The notes under the pieces were generated by a model. It was not told the origin of the DNA, did no database searches, and saw nothing but the letters and a program-made list of their open reading frames with translations. Positions 9,371 to 18,854 of a stretch of DNA of 64,000 bases are shown here, piece by piece (position 1 is the stretch's first letter; each line of letters opens with the position of its first letter). The stretch comes from Sphingobium estronivorans. Its GTDB lineage: Bacteria; Pseudomonadota; Alphaproteobacteria; Sphingomonadales; Sphingomonadaceae. Location of the stretch: positions 39,062-103,061 of the forward strand of contig NZ_LFCT01000022.1 in NCBI RefSeq assembly GCF_008692605.1, read 5' to 3'. A program made the position numbers and the translations under genes.

Positions 9371-9393
9371 GGATGTTGCTGACGGCAACATCC
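9371..9393. promoter_or_regulatory. 9-bp inverted repeat upstream of repA
   Basis: GGATGTTGC (9371-9379) and GCAACATCC (9385-9393) are exact reverse complements with a five-base centre, 32 bases before the repA start. This is a candidate operator or mRNA hairpin limiting initiator synthesis. A related GTTGCCGAAGGCAAC dyad lies in the oriV at about 7438-7452. Confidence 0.45.
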
Positions 9394-9464
9394 GTGCGAA
9401 CATAATGATTTTAAACGGCAAATTGGCCATTTTGAGCTTTTGATAATTTGGCGCTGAGCTTGCC

Positions 9465-10499
9465 TCACGCCTTACCCTTTACCCAAATTCTGGAGCGCTC
9501 AATGGCAGCCCTTAAACTCTCCATGAGCTCGTCGATCGAACTCTCCGAAGGAACAATCTTTATCATCAACTCGCTGGCGCGATCGCGTTCAACCACTCCG
9601 AATTCACGGCCTGATTGCGTAAGCAGGCTCTGCTTTTGCCTCCGTGCCCGGGCCTGCTTATTGTTAGCCGCAGATAGCAACCGCGTTACCACTTCATTGG
9701 CCGGAATAATGGGTTCGTCGAAACTCTGCTTGAGGCTCTGGTCTTCTGCGATCGAGCGGGCAGCATCTTCCATCCGCTGACGCTTTTCATGGTCATCAAT
9801 CAAGGGCAGGAGTGGCTTGGCGAAATGGAGAGTCAGATCGCGTGGTGAGCCAAAGGCCGAGACAATCGTCTGCGGCATTTCGGCAAGAGCTATATAACGT
9901 GAAAGCGTACCGGGACTCAGCTTCAGTCGCTCGGCCATGCGACGCTGCACCCCTTCATAATGGGATTTAAGGGCTTCGCGATAATTTGTCGCCCGTTCGT
10001 AGTCGGAGATATCTTCCCGTTCCCGGTTTTCGATATCCGCGACGCGAAACGCGGCCTCGTCGGTGAGGTCTTCAATCGAGGCGTATAGGCTGATCTCGGG
10101 ATGGTTATTGGCATTGAGCCAAGCTACCGCCCAATGCCGCCGCGTCCCGGTGATTAGTTCATAGCGCTTTTCGCCGTTCGGCGTCGGACGGACGATGACC
10201 GGAATGCGGTTCCCATTTTCAGCGACGAGCGAGTCAATCAACGTACGTACTCGATCTTCGCTCAGGGCTGAATAGTCCCGTGCGTTGCCCGGCCAGATAG
10301 ACACTTCATCAGGCTTAAGCGAAATCGCTGGCTTTTTGAGCATCTTGGCGGCTTCTTCGAAGTTATCGAGCCGCCGCGTCGCGAAATTCATTGATTTGCG
10401 GGCGCGGGACGGGGCTGGCCCTTCAGCAGTGGACGTGCTCTCGCCTTGCTCCGCAGCAGCATTGGCAATGACTTCGTCGAATAACGCGCGCTTGCTCAT
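9465..10499 (-). CDS. parB: ParB family partition protein
   Basis: A 344-residue centromere-binding partition protein. It has an N-terminal linker, the ParB/Srx-type domain with the CTP-binding-class motif GTRRH at residues 118-122, and an HTH region (RRMAERLKLSPGTLSRYIAL). The C-terminus includes SELMIKIVPSESSIDELMESL, which resembles a RepB-type tail. Its ATG overlaps the parA stop codon (ATGA), so the two are translationally coupled. With ParA it should segregate the plasmid. It is one of three ParB-fold proteins in the window, and the only one beside a ParA. Confidence 0.9.
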   Translation of the reverse strand: MSKRALFDEVIANAAAEQGESTSTAEGPAPSRARKSMNFATRRLDNFEEAAKMLKKPAISLKPDEVSIWPGNARDYSALSEDRVRTLIDSLVAENGNRIPVIVRPTPNGEKRYELITGTRRHWAVAWLNANNHPEISLYASIEDLTDEAAFRVADIENREREDISDYERATNYREALKSHYEGVQRRMAERLKLSPGTLSRYIALAEMPQTIVSAFGSPRDLTLHFAKPLLPLIDDHEKRQRMEDAARSIAEDQSLKQSFDEPIIPANEVVTRLLSAANNKQARARRQKQSLLTQSGREFGVVERDRASELMIKIVPSESSIDELMESLRAAIERSRIWVKGKA

Positions 10500-11698
10500 G
10501 CGGCCTCACCATCCAGCATATTTTGATCGCCAAAACCCGTCAGACTCGTGGAGGGCCATTGTTGCCGGATCACATGAAGGATCTCCGAAAAAACCAGATC
10601 GAGGTTGTCTCGGCAACGGGTAAAGGTTTTGTGCGAGGAAATCGGCTTGTCGGACTCATAGACCGACCGGAACTCCTGTACCGAATTCTTGATTTCTTCA
10701 GACGCGAGAATGGGATTGGTCAGCATGTTCGTGCCGCACATCTGCTGCAAAATACGTAGCATACCGGCCTCCCCTTCGGCGGATCGCGAGTAATTAGAGG
10801 CAACAACTCGGATAAAGTCGTAATTCACTCCCATGTTATATTCATTCAGAGCTTCCAGCGTGTCGGCAATGTTGGTCATGAAGTGAATTGTCGATAGAAA
10901 ATCGAGCTGCCGGGCCGGAACCGGGACAACGAGACCGCTCGCAGCGGCCATAACGTTCATCCCGAGAAATCCCATTGCTGGAGGTGGATCGAGTAGGATC
11001 ACATCAAATTCGCGGCGAACTTGGCTGATACCGGCCCTGAGCAAACCGAACCGGCGCATGATCTCTTCGCGCCCTTCCGCGCCTGCGACCATGTGCCACT
11101 CGATTTCTCCTAGGCCTAGGCTCGATGGAACGATCTTGGTCGTTGGCCAAGCCGTATCGCGGATGGTACGGCGAAATTCGCTGAGTGGCGCGGAAGGAGC
11201 CAGGAAATGCGCAAGCGTCTCGTCGCTGTCCCAGAGTTCTTCCTGATCCACGTCGAACAAGGAACTAGTCGAGGCTTGAGGATCGCAATCTACGACGAGT
11301 ACCCTTAGCCCCTGAAGCGCAAGATAATCGGCCAGATGCTTGGTGATCGTGCTTTTCCCGACGCCACCCTTGAAGTTCTGAACGGCAAGTACGACCGCAG
11401 GCTCTTGTGCCTGCTTTCCCGGAATGATCCCGAGAGCCTGACGGATGAGCGTGAGATCCTCTAGCGTGTAATAGCGCCGACCGTTGGCGCCAATCTTGGG
11501 GGCAGGCAGGCGACCCTTCGCCTCTGCCTTAGCCAACGCCTCGGGAGTGCGACCGATTAAATCCGCTGCGCGTCCTGGACCAAAGGTCAATTCGAGATTT
11601 TTCCGGGCCCGCGGTCGAAAAGCGACCTTCTTCAACTGGGCACTAAGGGCCTCACCGTTTTCGACCATGGCTTTCAGGTTGGAAACGGTATCAATCAT
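10496..11698 (-). CDS. parA: ParA family partition ATPase
   Basis: A 400-residue ParA ATPase of the large (type Ia) kind. An N-terminal HTH-like segment (about residues 36-90, with GRTPEALAKAEAKGRLPAPK and RRYYTLEDLTLIRQ) precedes the deviant Walker A motif KGGVGKST (110-117). The ATPase core follows, with DCDPQAST at 137-144. The N-terminal domain suggests that it represses its own promoter, and paired direct repeats lie just upstream at 11732-11776. It is the first gene of the parAB unit and overlaps parB by four bases. Confidence 0.92.
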   Translation of the reverse strand: MIDTVSNLKAMVENGEALSAQLKKVAFRPRARKNLELTFGPGRAADLIGRTPEALAKAEAKGRLPAPKIGANGRRYYTLEDLTLIRQALGIIPGKQAQEPAVVLAVQNFKGGVGKSTITKHLADYLALQGLRVLVVDCDPQASTSSLFDVDQEELWDSDETLAHFLAPSAPLSEFRRTIRDTAWPTTKIVPSSLGLGEIEWHMVAGAEGREEIMRRFGLLRAGISQVRREFDVILLDPPPAMGFLGMNVMAAASGLVVPVPARQLDFLSTIHFMTNIADTLEALNEYNMGVNYDFIRVVASNYSRSAEGEAGMLRILQQMCGTNMLTNPILASEEIKNSVQEFRSVYESDKPISSHKTFTRCRDNLDLVFSEILHVIRQQWPSTSLTGFGDQNMLDGEAA

Positions 11699-11731
11699 AA
11701 AAGAGCCCCAGCCGAATCATTCGCGAAGTAC

Positions 11732-11776
11732 GGTTGCCAATAAAATATGAAGCAGCGCTATGGTTGTCAATAAATT
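11732..11776. promoter_or_regulatory. Direct repeats upstream of parA (candidate operator or parS)
   Basis: GGTTGCCAATAAAAT (11732-11746) and GGTTGTCAATAAATT (11762-11776) match at 13 of 15 positions and start exactly 30 bases apart, about three helical turns. They sit 34-78 bases before the parA start. This is typical of ParA autoregulatory or ParB centromere sites; which of the two cannot be decided from sequence. Confidence 0.5.
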
Positions 11777-12132
11777 GCCGGTTCAGCAAATTTTTTCCGA
11801 ACTAGGTTGCGACAGCAGCTTCGAAAATGCTCCTTTGCCACGAACCACCCGGATCTGCAGCCACCTCTTCCTCGTACCAAGAACGTGTGAAAGGCAATGA
11901 ACTGGACTGAGTTCCCGCCTCAATGTGCACACGGCGCGAAAGGACGGGGACAAATCCCCGCATACTCGTCCCTTGGTCCGCTACAATGCCAAGGTGAGGA
12001 TGCTTTGCGCGAGTTTGGACCAAGCAACACAGCAGCCCTGTCACGCAGCGATACGCTGCGGCTCACTTTCGCGAAGAATCCAATTCGCATCTGAAAATCG
12101 TTTGACCGATGGCACTTTTCTCCGACCTGATT

Positions 12133-12335
12133 TCACATCTCCGGCTCCGCGCCGAATGGTCGATTGGTTATGCGCAGCGCCTCAAGCGCCAGGAATACCC
12201 GGTCGCGGCGGTAGCCCATCCGCGCCCCGAGGATATCGGTGTCGAGCAACCGTTCGATCGCCGCGTTCGCCGACGGAAAATAAACGCCAAGTAGCTCATA
12301 TGTAGGCTTATCGCAGAAAGCATTAATAAGGAGCT
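12133..12335 (-). pseudogene. C-terminal remnant of a Fic-family protein
   Basis: The minus-strand frame ending at 12133 contains about 67 residues that look like the C-terminal winged-helix tail of Fic/DOC-family proteins (ELLGVYFPSANAAIERLLDT then GYRRDRVFLALEAL). The upstream residues of the same frame are shadow translation of the Toprim gene region, and the catalytic Fic core (HPFxxGNGR) is absent. The fragment has no start or ribosome binding site. I read it as debris from an earlier insertion or deletion beside the partition genes. The family call rests on pattern memory alone. Confidence 0.45.
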
Positions 12336-12426
12336 CGCAGCGCGCTCTTATTAAGGGTTGTTGGTCATTAGCATCGGACCCAGGCACGCGCGAATGGGAG
12401 CTGCCACGGTCGCAGCGAGGCCGGAC

Positions 12427-12445
12427 GAGAGAAGAGGGGGAGGGG
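12427..12445 (+). promoter_or_regulatory. Purine-tract element 1
   Basis: GAGAGAAGAGGGGGAGGGG, 20 bases before the Toprim gene start. It is a member of the recurring purine tract at the heads of plus-strand units. Confidence 0.5.
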
Positions 12446-12465
12446 CATGGGCAGGAGAAATGCTT

Positions 12466-13329
12466 ATGTCCCTCATTGCGCACAAACCGTCCCAGGAACT
12501 CGTCGATCTTGTCCAGGCCCTTGGAGGCAAGTGGCACGGTCCTGTTGCCATGTGCCGCTGCCCGGCCCATGCTGACAATGATCCGAGCCTATCCCTTCGC
12601 CAGGGCGATCGAGGCATATTGGTCACCTGCTTCGCCGGCTGCACCCGTGAGGACGTCCTTCGAGAATTGACCCGAGTGCGCATCACCCAGCACGGAACAC
12701 CACCTGAAACAACAAACAGAGCAGGCGCCGGCAACGCCGTTCGCATCTGGAACGAGGCGGTGGACGTTCGCAACACGCTCGCCCAACACCATCTTGCGCG
12801 ACGTCACTTCACGACGATTCCGCCGGACGTCCGCTTTCATCCGCGCTGTCCCTATCTGCCAAAGCCTCACACCCAGTTCCTGCCCGCTTTGCTGGTCGCA
12901 GTTCGCGAACGACGGCAGTTGACGGCGATCCAGCGGATATTCCTCGACCCAGCTAAGGCTGACTATACGCACAAGGCGATGCTGGGCACGCCGAGGCATG
13001 GCGCCTGGCAGGGCGGATATCCCCGACGGATACTCGGGATTGCCGAAGGCTTCGAAGATGCCCGCGCCTTCACTTTGCTGCGCAACATTCCATGCTGGGC
13101 ATCCCTTGGCGCGCGCCGGTTCGATCAGCTGATCATCCCCGATCATGTCGAGATCCTGATGCTCGCGCACGACAACGACGCTGAGGGACTCCGCGCCGCT
13201 AACCGGGCCGCTGAACGCTATGCGCGGCCGGGTCTTGCCATCCACCATGCTCCGCCGTCCGCAAATTTCGGCGATTGGGCCGATCTCCTCGCCGCCAGCA
13301 TGGAGCAGGGGTCGAACCCCGCTGGCTGA
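12466..13329 (+). CDS. CHC2 zinc-finger / Toprim domain protein (primase-like)
   Basis: About 287 residues. The N-terminal third has a CHC2-type zinc ribbon as in DnaG primases (CRCPAHADNDPS, then LVTCFAGCTREDVLREL). The C-terminal part is a Toprim domain (ILGIAEGFEDARAF for the acidic glutamate and EILMLAHDNDAEGLRAA for the DxD). There is no recognisable RNA polymerase core or helicase between them, so it is a short primase-like protein of the plasmid/phage DUF7146-Toprim kind. I chose ATG 12466 because AGGAG is eight bases upstream; the in-frame ATG at 12460 is too close to it. A related role in lagging-strand or conjugative priming is inference. Confidence 0.75.
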   Translation: MSLIAHKPSQELVDLVQALGGKWHGPVAMCRCPAHADNDPSLSLRQGDRGILVTCFAGCTREDVLRELTRVRITQHGTPPETTNRAGAGNAVRIWNEAVDVRNTLAQHHLARRHFTTIPPDVRFHPRCPYLPKPHTQFLPALLVAVRERRQLTAIQRIFLDPAKADYTHKAMLGTPRHGAWQGGYPRRILGIAEGFEDARAFTLLRNIPCWASLGARRFDQLIIPDHVEILMLAHDNDAEGLRAANRAAERYARPGLAIHHAPPSANFGDWADLLAASMEQGSNPAG

Positions 13330-13343
13330 TACGGTCCGGGGCA

Positions 13344-13360
13344 GGAGAGGGGAGGGGGAT
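13344..13360 (+). promoter_or_regulatory. Purine-tract element 2
   Basis: GGAGAGGGGAGGGGGAT, followed by CGGGAGAAGGAG, 49 bases before the start of the methylase/helicase gene. Confidence 0.5.
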
Positions 13361-13409
13361 CGGGAGAAGGAGCCGCTGCCAGGAGGGCAGCCAACCTTCG
13401 GAGATCTTC

Positions 13410-16400
13410 ATGACCGACCTGTTCGAGGCGACTGCTCGCGCCGACCGCGACGCCGCTGACCTGCTCTGCCGCCACCTTGAACGCGATGAACTGATAACAC
13501 GTCGCCACCTCAACGATGTCATGATGCAGGCCTTCGGTGGCAGCGATGCCGACGGCCGCTGGACCCAGCGTGACAGCTTCGAAATGCTGGAACATGCGCT
13601 GGCTCTGCATCTGGTGCGGCAGCCGACCCCGCCGTCATCGCTGAGCGACGTGGCATCAGCCATCGCGCTCGCTGATCGCTTGCCCACCCAGACAGTGCGC
13701 AGCGAGGAACAGATTGCCTGGCAGCAATTCTCCACCCCCGTCGATATTGCTGCGCTCGCTGTGGTACTCGCAAATGTACAGCCTGACGACATCATCCTGG
13801 AACCCAGCGCGGGCAATGGCCTGCTGATCGCCCAATGCGGTCCACATGAAGCACTGCACCTCAACGAACTGGATCCGGCCCGCCGCGCGCGGCTCGCCTC
13901 CGCATTCCCTCGTGCCAGCATCACCGGCCATGACGGGGCGACACTCAATTCCACCCTCGCGTCAATCGAGCTGCCGACCCTTGTACTCATGAATCCGCCC
14001 TTCTCCCGGTCGATCGGGCGCGGGGCGGACGACTATGCCGCTGTCCGCCATCTGCAGGCGGCCCTTCGCTTGCTCCGCCCCGGCGGCAGGCTGGTAGCGA
14101 TCATGCCTGACTGGTTCGGTCCCGGCGGTCGGATGCGCGACCAGTTCGAAACCACCCTGCGCGACACCAGCGTGCGAACGTCGCTGCGTCTCGAAAAATG
14201 CTACACCAAGCATGGCACGTCGATCGCCGTCAGGCTGCTTGTGATCGACAAGGTGGCGGGCGGCACTCTTCCATCCACGATCCAGCGCGCCTCCGTTGCG
14301 GAATTCCTCGATTGCTGTGTGGTCACGCCGCGCGCCGAGCTTCGCGCAATCTCCGCGCCCGCGCCCAAACGCAGTTCGGGCATCTCCCTTTTCCGCGCCG
14401 TTAAAAGCAGCAAGCCTGCGCCACGATCCTGGCACGCGCCTGTGAAGAATGATGTCCTGCCGGTCGACTACACGCCGCTCGATATTCCGGCGCCGCTGCT
14501 GGAGCAAACCGGCATCTATCTTCCCTATCGGCCAAGCCGCATCGCGTTCGCGTCCGCCGGCGAGCATCCCACCGCTCTGGTGGAATCGATCGCCATGGGG
14601 TCGATCCCGGCGCCGATCCCAAGCTACGTCCCGCAATTGCCCGAACGGACGGTGACGGAACGGCTCCTCTCAGCCTCCCAGCTCGAAACCGTCGTCTATG
14701 CTGGCCACGCCTGGTCGCAATTCCTGCCGGGACACTCGATGCCCGACAAGGAGGGAGTCGGCCTTGTCAGCGCCGAAGACGGCGACCGTTATCGCAAGGG
14801 CTTCTTCTTAGGCGACGGCACCGGGGCAGGGAAGGGGAGGCAGGTGGCCGCCTGCATCCTCGATAATTGGCTCGCCGGCCGTCGCCGCAACATCTGGGTC
14901 ACCAAGAATGAGCCACTGCTCGAAGACGCCCGGCGAGACTGGACCGCGCTGGGCGGCGTCGCAGCCGATATCCAGCCGATCAACAACTGGAAGATCGACG
15001 AGCCCATCACGCTCCAGGACGGGGTGCTGTTCGTCACCTATCCGACCCTGCGCTCGATGCGATCCGATCATAGCCGCTTGCGGCAGATCATTGAGTGGGC
15101 AGGGGCCGATTTCGAAGGCGTGATAGCCTTCGACGAAGCCCACGAGATGGGTGGCGTGGCAGGCGGGGAGGGGGCTCTTGGCGCCAAGGCCGGATCGCAG
15201 CAGGGAATATGCGGCGTCCGGCTCCAGAACCATCTGCCGCTCGCGCGCGTCCTTTATGCGTCGGCCACCGGTGCCTCCGAGGTCAACAATCTCGCCTATG
15301 CGGTGCGTCTGGGCTTGTGGGGACCGGAGACTTCCTTTGCCGATCGGGAACGGTTCATCACCGATATCCGTCAGGGCGGGATTGCGGCCATGGAGTTGGT
15401 AGCGCGCGATCTCAAGGCCATGGGCCTCTACCTCTGCCGGGCGCTGAGCTTCACCGGCGTCGAATATGATGTGCTCAAGCACAGTCTGACCCCGGCGCAG
15501 GTCGAGATTTACGACACTTATAGCTCGGCGTGGAGCGTGATTCATCGAAACGTAGAGGCGGCGCTCGAACTGACGGGCGTCGTCGACGGTATCGAGAACA
15601 TGACCCTCAATAGCGGCGCCAAGGCCGCGGCACGATCGCGCCTGCACAGCACGGTGCAACGCTTTTTCGGTCAAGTGCTTCTCTCGATGAAATTGCCGAC
15701 GGTGATCGCTGCGGTCGATCACCATTTGCGCCAGGGTCAATCGGTGGTACTCCAGCTTGTCACCACGGCGGAGTCCATTCTCGACCGCAGGCTTGGGGCG
15801 CTCAGCCCCGACGAACGGGCGGAATTGAACCTGGACTTGTCTCCGGTCGATTTCATGGTCGATTATCTCGAACGCGCCTTTCCGACGCGGCAGATGCGGG
15901 TCTTCACCGACGATACCGGTACGCCGCGATCGGAGCCAATGACCGATGATCATGGTAATCCTGTCTATAATCCGCAGGCTGAAGCGGCACGCGCCGGGCT
16001 CATCGAACATATCTGCGCACTTCCGCCGATCGCGTCCGCGCTCGATGGCCTGCTGGAGCATTTCGGCCATGATCATGTCGCCGAGGTTACGGGGCGGACT
16101 AAAAGGCTGGTCTCGATAGGCGGCGGCGCGCAGAAGCTGGAAAGCCGGTCCACACGCTCGTCCCAGGCGGACGCTGCGGCATTCATGGCTGGGGCCAAGC
16201 GCATCCTGGTCTTTTCCGACGCCGGCGGCACCGGCCGTTCCTATCACGCGTCGCTCGACGTGGTGAACCAGGAGCAGCGCGTTCATTTCCTGCTCGAGCC
16301 GGGGTGGCGCGCCGACCGGGCAATTCAGGGCCTCGGCCGAACCCACCGGACGCACCAGGCAAGCTCCCCGCTGTTCCGGCCGGTCACGACCGACTGCAAG

Positions 16401-17636
16401 GGTGAACTGCGCTTCACTAGCACGATCGCCCGACGGCTCGATAGTTTGGGCGCGCTCACGCGCGGCCAGCGTCAGACCGGTGGCCAGAATCTCTTCGATC
16501 CCGCCGACAATCTTGAGAGCGAATATGCCTGCGCTGCGCTTACGAGCTGGTTCCACCTGCTGGTGACCGGCAAACTCCAGAGCGTCAGCTTTACCGAGTT
16601 CGAGGAGCTGACCGGTCTCGAACTGACCTACAAGGACGGCATATTGAGGGACGACCTGCCGCCGATCCAGCGCTGGCTCAATCGCCTGCTGGCGCTCCCC
16701 ATCAATCTCCAGAACAGGATATTCGACGAGTTCCTGACGCTGGTGGAAACCCGTGTCACCGCGGCGCGCGAAGCGGGGCGGCTCGATGTCGGCGTTGAAA
16801 CCATGCTGGTCGATGATGCGACCATCCTTGAAGATACGGTGCTGCGCACCGATCCGCTGAGCGGCGCGACGTCGCATCTGCTCACCATAGAGGTGGCCCG
16901 GCGCCGAACGCCGGTGTCGCTGGAGCGCATCCTGCGGATCGCCGACGCGGACGACACCTCGGAATTTCTCATCAACGGCAAGTCCGGCAAGGTGGCGCTG
17001 CAGATGCAGGCTCGATCCCTCATGGAAGAGAAGGACGGTACGCCCATTCCCCGCGTAGAGCTGATGCGGCCCACCCGGCGCGAATATCAGCGCGTCGCGG
17101 ACATGTTCGAAACCGCCTGGAAACCCATCTTGCGCGAGGAATTTGCCGAGCGCTGGGCGGCCGAGGCCGACGAAGCTGCGCAGACGCTGGAACGCGAGAC
17201 CATCCGCATTGCGACGGGCCTGCTATTACCCATCTGGTCCGCGCTGCCGAGCGATCATCTGATCGTCAACCGCATTGCCACGGCCGACGGTCGGTCCTGG
17301 CTCGGCCGCATGGTCTATGATGAGCATGTCGCCCACCTCTACACCAAGCTTGGCGTGGATCGTGCCGACAATCTCCCTGTCGACCAAATTGCGAAATCTG
17401 TTCTGTCGGGTCGCAGCGTCGAACTTGTCCGTCCCTTCGCGATGACCGTCAAGCGGGCGATCGTGAACGGCAAGTCACGAATCGAATTGGTGGGAGTGCC
17501 GGCGGCCCAACTGTCCTGGCTCAAATCCTTGGGGGCGTTCACTGAAATCATCGCTTTCCGAACGCGTGCCTTCCTGCCGGTTTCAGAAGCCGAAGCGATC
17601 ATTGGCAAAATTCTGAACAAATCGTCATTGGATTGA
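13410..17636 (+). CDS. Methylase plus strawberry-notch-type helicase fusion
   Basis: A 1408-residue protein. The N-terminal quarter is an N6-adenine-type methyltransferase fold (PSAGNGLLIAQCG for AdoMet binding, then LMNPPFSRS with the catalytic NPPF at about residue 195). The following part is a superfamily 2 helicase of the strawberry-notch kind with Walker A GDGTGAGKGRQ at about residue 468 and DEAH (AFDEAHEMGG) at about 575. A second RecA-like domain contains VFSDAGGTGRSYHASLD and AIQGLGRTHRTHQ. The start was set at ATG 13410 after GGAG. This architecture is widespread on large plasmids and phages, and anti-restriction or DNA-modification roles have been proposed. It follows the Toprim gene in the same direction. 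Confidence 0.85.
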   Translation: MTDLFEATARADRDAADLLCRHLERDELITRRHLNDVMMQAFGGSDADGRWTQRDSFEMLEHALALHLVRQPTPPSSLSDVASAIALADRLPTQTVRSEEQIAWQQFSTPVDIAALAVVLANVQPDDIILEPSAGNGLLIAQCGPHEALHLNELDPARRARLASAFPRASITGHDGATLNSTLASIELPTLVLMNPPFSRSIGRGADDYAAVRHLQAALRLLRPGGRLVAIMPDWFGPGGRMRDQFETTLRDTSVRTSLRLEKCYTKHGTSIAVRLLVIDKVAGGTLPSTIQRASVAEFLDCCVVTPRAELRAISAPAPKRSSGISLFRAVKSSKPAPRSWHAPVKNDVLPVDYTPLDIPAPLLEQTGIYLPYRPSRIAFASAGEHPTALVESIAMGSIPAPIPSYVPQLPERTVTERLLSASQLETVVYAGHAWSQFLPGHSMPDKEGVGLVSAEDGDRYRKGFFLGDGTGAGKGRQVAACILDNWLAGRRRNIWVTKNEPLLEDARRDWTALGGVAADIQPINNWKIDEPITLQDGVLFVTYPTLRSMRSDHSRLRQIIEWAGADFEGVIAFDEAHEMGGVAGGEGALGAKAGSQQGICGVRLQNHLPLARVLYASATGASEVNNLAYAVRLGLWGPETSFADRERFITDIRQGGIAAMELVARDLKAMGLYLCRALSFTGVEYDVLKHSLTPAQVEIYDTYSSAWSVIHRNVEAALELTGVVDGIENMTLNSGAKAAARSRLHSTVQRFFGQVLLSMKLPTVIAAVDHHLRQGQSVVLQLVTTAESILDRRLGALSPDERAELNLDLSPVDFMVDYLERAFPTRQMRVFTDDTGTPRSEPMTDDHGNPVYNPQAEAARAGLIEHICALPPIASALDGLLEHFGHDHVAEVTGRTKRLVSIGGGAQKLESRSTRSSQADAAAFMAGAKRILVFSDAGGTGRSYHASLDVVNQEQRVHFLLEPGWRADRAIQGLGRTHRTHQASSPLFRPVTTDCKGELRFTSTIARRLDSLGALTRGQRQTGGQNLFDPADNLESEYACAALTSWFHLLVTGKLQSVSFTEFEELTGLELTYKDGILRDDLPPIQRWLNRLLALPINLQNRIFDEFLTLVETRVTAAREAGRLDVGVETMLVDDATILEDTVLRTDPLSGATSHLLTIEVARRRTPVSLERILRIADADDTSEFLINGKSGKVALQMQARSLMEEKDGTPIPRVELMRPTRREYQRVADMFETAWKPILREEFAERWAAEADEAAQTLERETIRIATGLLLPIWSALPSDHLIVNRIATADGRSWLGRMVYDEHVAHLYTKLGVDRADNLPVDQIAKSVLSGRSVELVRPFAMTVKRAIVNGKSRIELVGVPAAQLSWLKSLGAFTEIIAFRTRAFLPVSEAEAIIGKILNKSSLD

Positions 17637-17712
17637 GTTATCATCAAATTTATTGACGTTCTGCAATTCGACGGAAATCGTAGCTTCTGCAGTGGAAATC
17701 TGCGAAATCAAG

Positions 17713-18228
17713 CTACGCTTTCCGTTGAACATAGATTGCGGCGGCTTCTATGAAATATGTCGACCATTTGCTTAGGTTAGAAGGAAGATTATTCACATCA
17801 AATGTCGCAACAGATTCAATTTCGAAATTGGGCCTGAACGTGAATTCTGCGTCGTTGACCCGGATCAAATCGATAGACGCCGGCGCGCCAGACAACGGTC
17901 GATCCAATGATACCAGAATGTCCACATCGGTCCATCGAGTCAGGCCGATTTCCTCACGCAACTCCCGCAGCGCAGCAGCGGTCGGCTCTTCATCGGCGCG
18001 CCGCCCGCCACCAGGGAGACTCCAGCCGGGCGAATAGGTCTGCCGCACAAGCACGAGCTGACCGTCTGGGGTAAAGGCCATGACCATCACCCCGTAGATG
18101 GTTCTCCCCCTGAACCGCCAATAGGCGCGTCGTATCCGATCGGCGGCTTTCATGGCAGGCCGGATGAGAATGAGGAGACGCATCTGCTGTCCATAGCATG
18201 GACGCAAATCCAATCGATAGCGCTTCAC
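17713..18228 (-). CDS. Nudix hydrolase
   Basis: A 171-residue Nudix enzyme. The full Nudix box is present: it begins GGRRADEEPTAAAL and ends RELREEIGL, matching the Gx5Ex7REUxEExGU rule, so metal-dependent hydrolysis of a nucleoside diphosphate-linked substrate is expected. The preceding strand VMVMAFTPDGQLVLVRQTY and PGWSLPGGG are also typical. The substrate cannot be told. The start is uncertain: GTG at 18228 is listed, and ATG at 18183 (MRLLILIRP) would also give a complete domain. It converges on the helicase gene with a 76-base gap and is a single-gene unit. Confidence 0.85.
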   Translation of the reverse strand: MKRYRLDLRPCYGQQMRLLILIRPAMKAADRIRRAYWRFRGRTIYGVMVMAFTPDGQLVLVRQTYSPGWSLPGGGRRADEEPTAAALRELREEIGLTRWTDVDILVSLDRPLSGAPASIDLIRVNDAEFTFRPNFEIESVATFDVNNLPSNLSKWSTYFIEAAAIYVQRKA

Positions 18229-18377
18229 GGTCCTGACATCAAACTGACCTATTATTGTGCTGAATTTGGTCCGGCTTAGGAGCGTTACCTCGTTTGAGCC
18301 GCATTGACGACTCAGTGTGACTATGAAAATTTACGCTACGGAAAGGCGGGATAACACCGCCGCCAGGAGAGGATGCC

Positions 18378-18854
18378 ATGCCAGATTTCGCGCTTAGCAG
18401 TGCGTCTCATATTTCGTCTGTGCCCGCCGTTCTCCTATCGGACGTGGGAGACTTTGACGACTGCTTCGAGCCGCATGGAAGGGGCGAGATGCTCCCGTTC
18501 CTCATGCAGATCGAGAGGAATAAATCCGCCCTGCTATCAGCGGGTGAGTTCGTCCAGAAGCAAAGCGTGGCAACCGTTCTGGGCGCGACCGCGCAAGCCC
18601 GCGGCGCTCCATCCTTCGCTCGCCAGGCGTCCGAGCATTCCCTTCGTTTCATGGAGGCTGTGGCGACCGATTTGGTGTCTGCGGTTACCCGGAAGGATAT
18701 CAACGACGAATGGGCTGATCCAATCGCCGATCATGCGAACGCGAACAGTCCCGTCGTCAATGCGATCGAACAAACGAGTGACCTGATGTTGGCCGTCGGC
18801 CGTTCGTTTTTCTCGGTTTGGGCTACCATGCTCGGAACATCCGCACGCCCCTGA
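18378..18854 (+). CDS. Hypothetical protein, 158 residues
   Basis: I do not recognise this family. The gene starts at an ATG with a strong AGGAGAGG five to six bases upstream and has GC-rich third positions. The product is a soluble, mostly helical, mildly acidic protein with no cysteine pair or signal peptide and a hydrophobic helix near the end (LMLAVGRSFFSVWATMLG). It is divergent from the Nudix gene and convergent with the amidoligase-like gene (the two stop codons abut). No function is proposed. Confidence 0.65.
   Translation: MPDFALSSASHISSVPAVLLSDVGDFDDCFEPHGRGEMLPFLMQIERNKSALLSAGEFVQKQSVATVLGATAQARGAPSFARQASEHSLRFMEAVATDLVSAVTRKDINDEWADPIADHANANSPVVNAIEQTSDLMLAVGRSFFSVWATMLGTSARP

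Larger units (their letters stand above)
11699..12465. other. Spacer between parA and the Toprim gene
   Basis: Divergent intergenic region of about 770 bases. It contains the parA-proximal direct repeats, a decayed Fic gene end on the minus strand (12133-12335), an imperfect inverted repeat at about 12332-12355 (TTAATAAG against CTTATTAA) and, next to the Toprim gene, the first purine-tract element. No intact gene is supported between 11780 and 12130. Confidence 0.5.

Noticed and set aside
14808..16877. 689-codon minus-strand frame inside the helicase gene
   Set aside because: It is antisense to the methylase/helicase fusion, which has clear motifs; the antisense product is Arg/Gly-rich shadow sequence.
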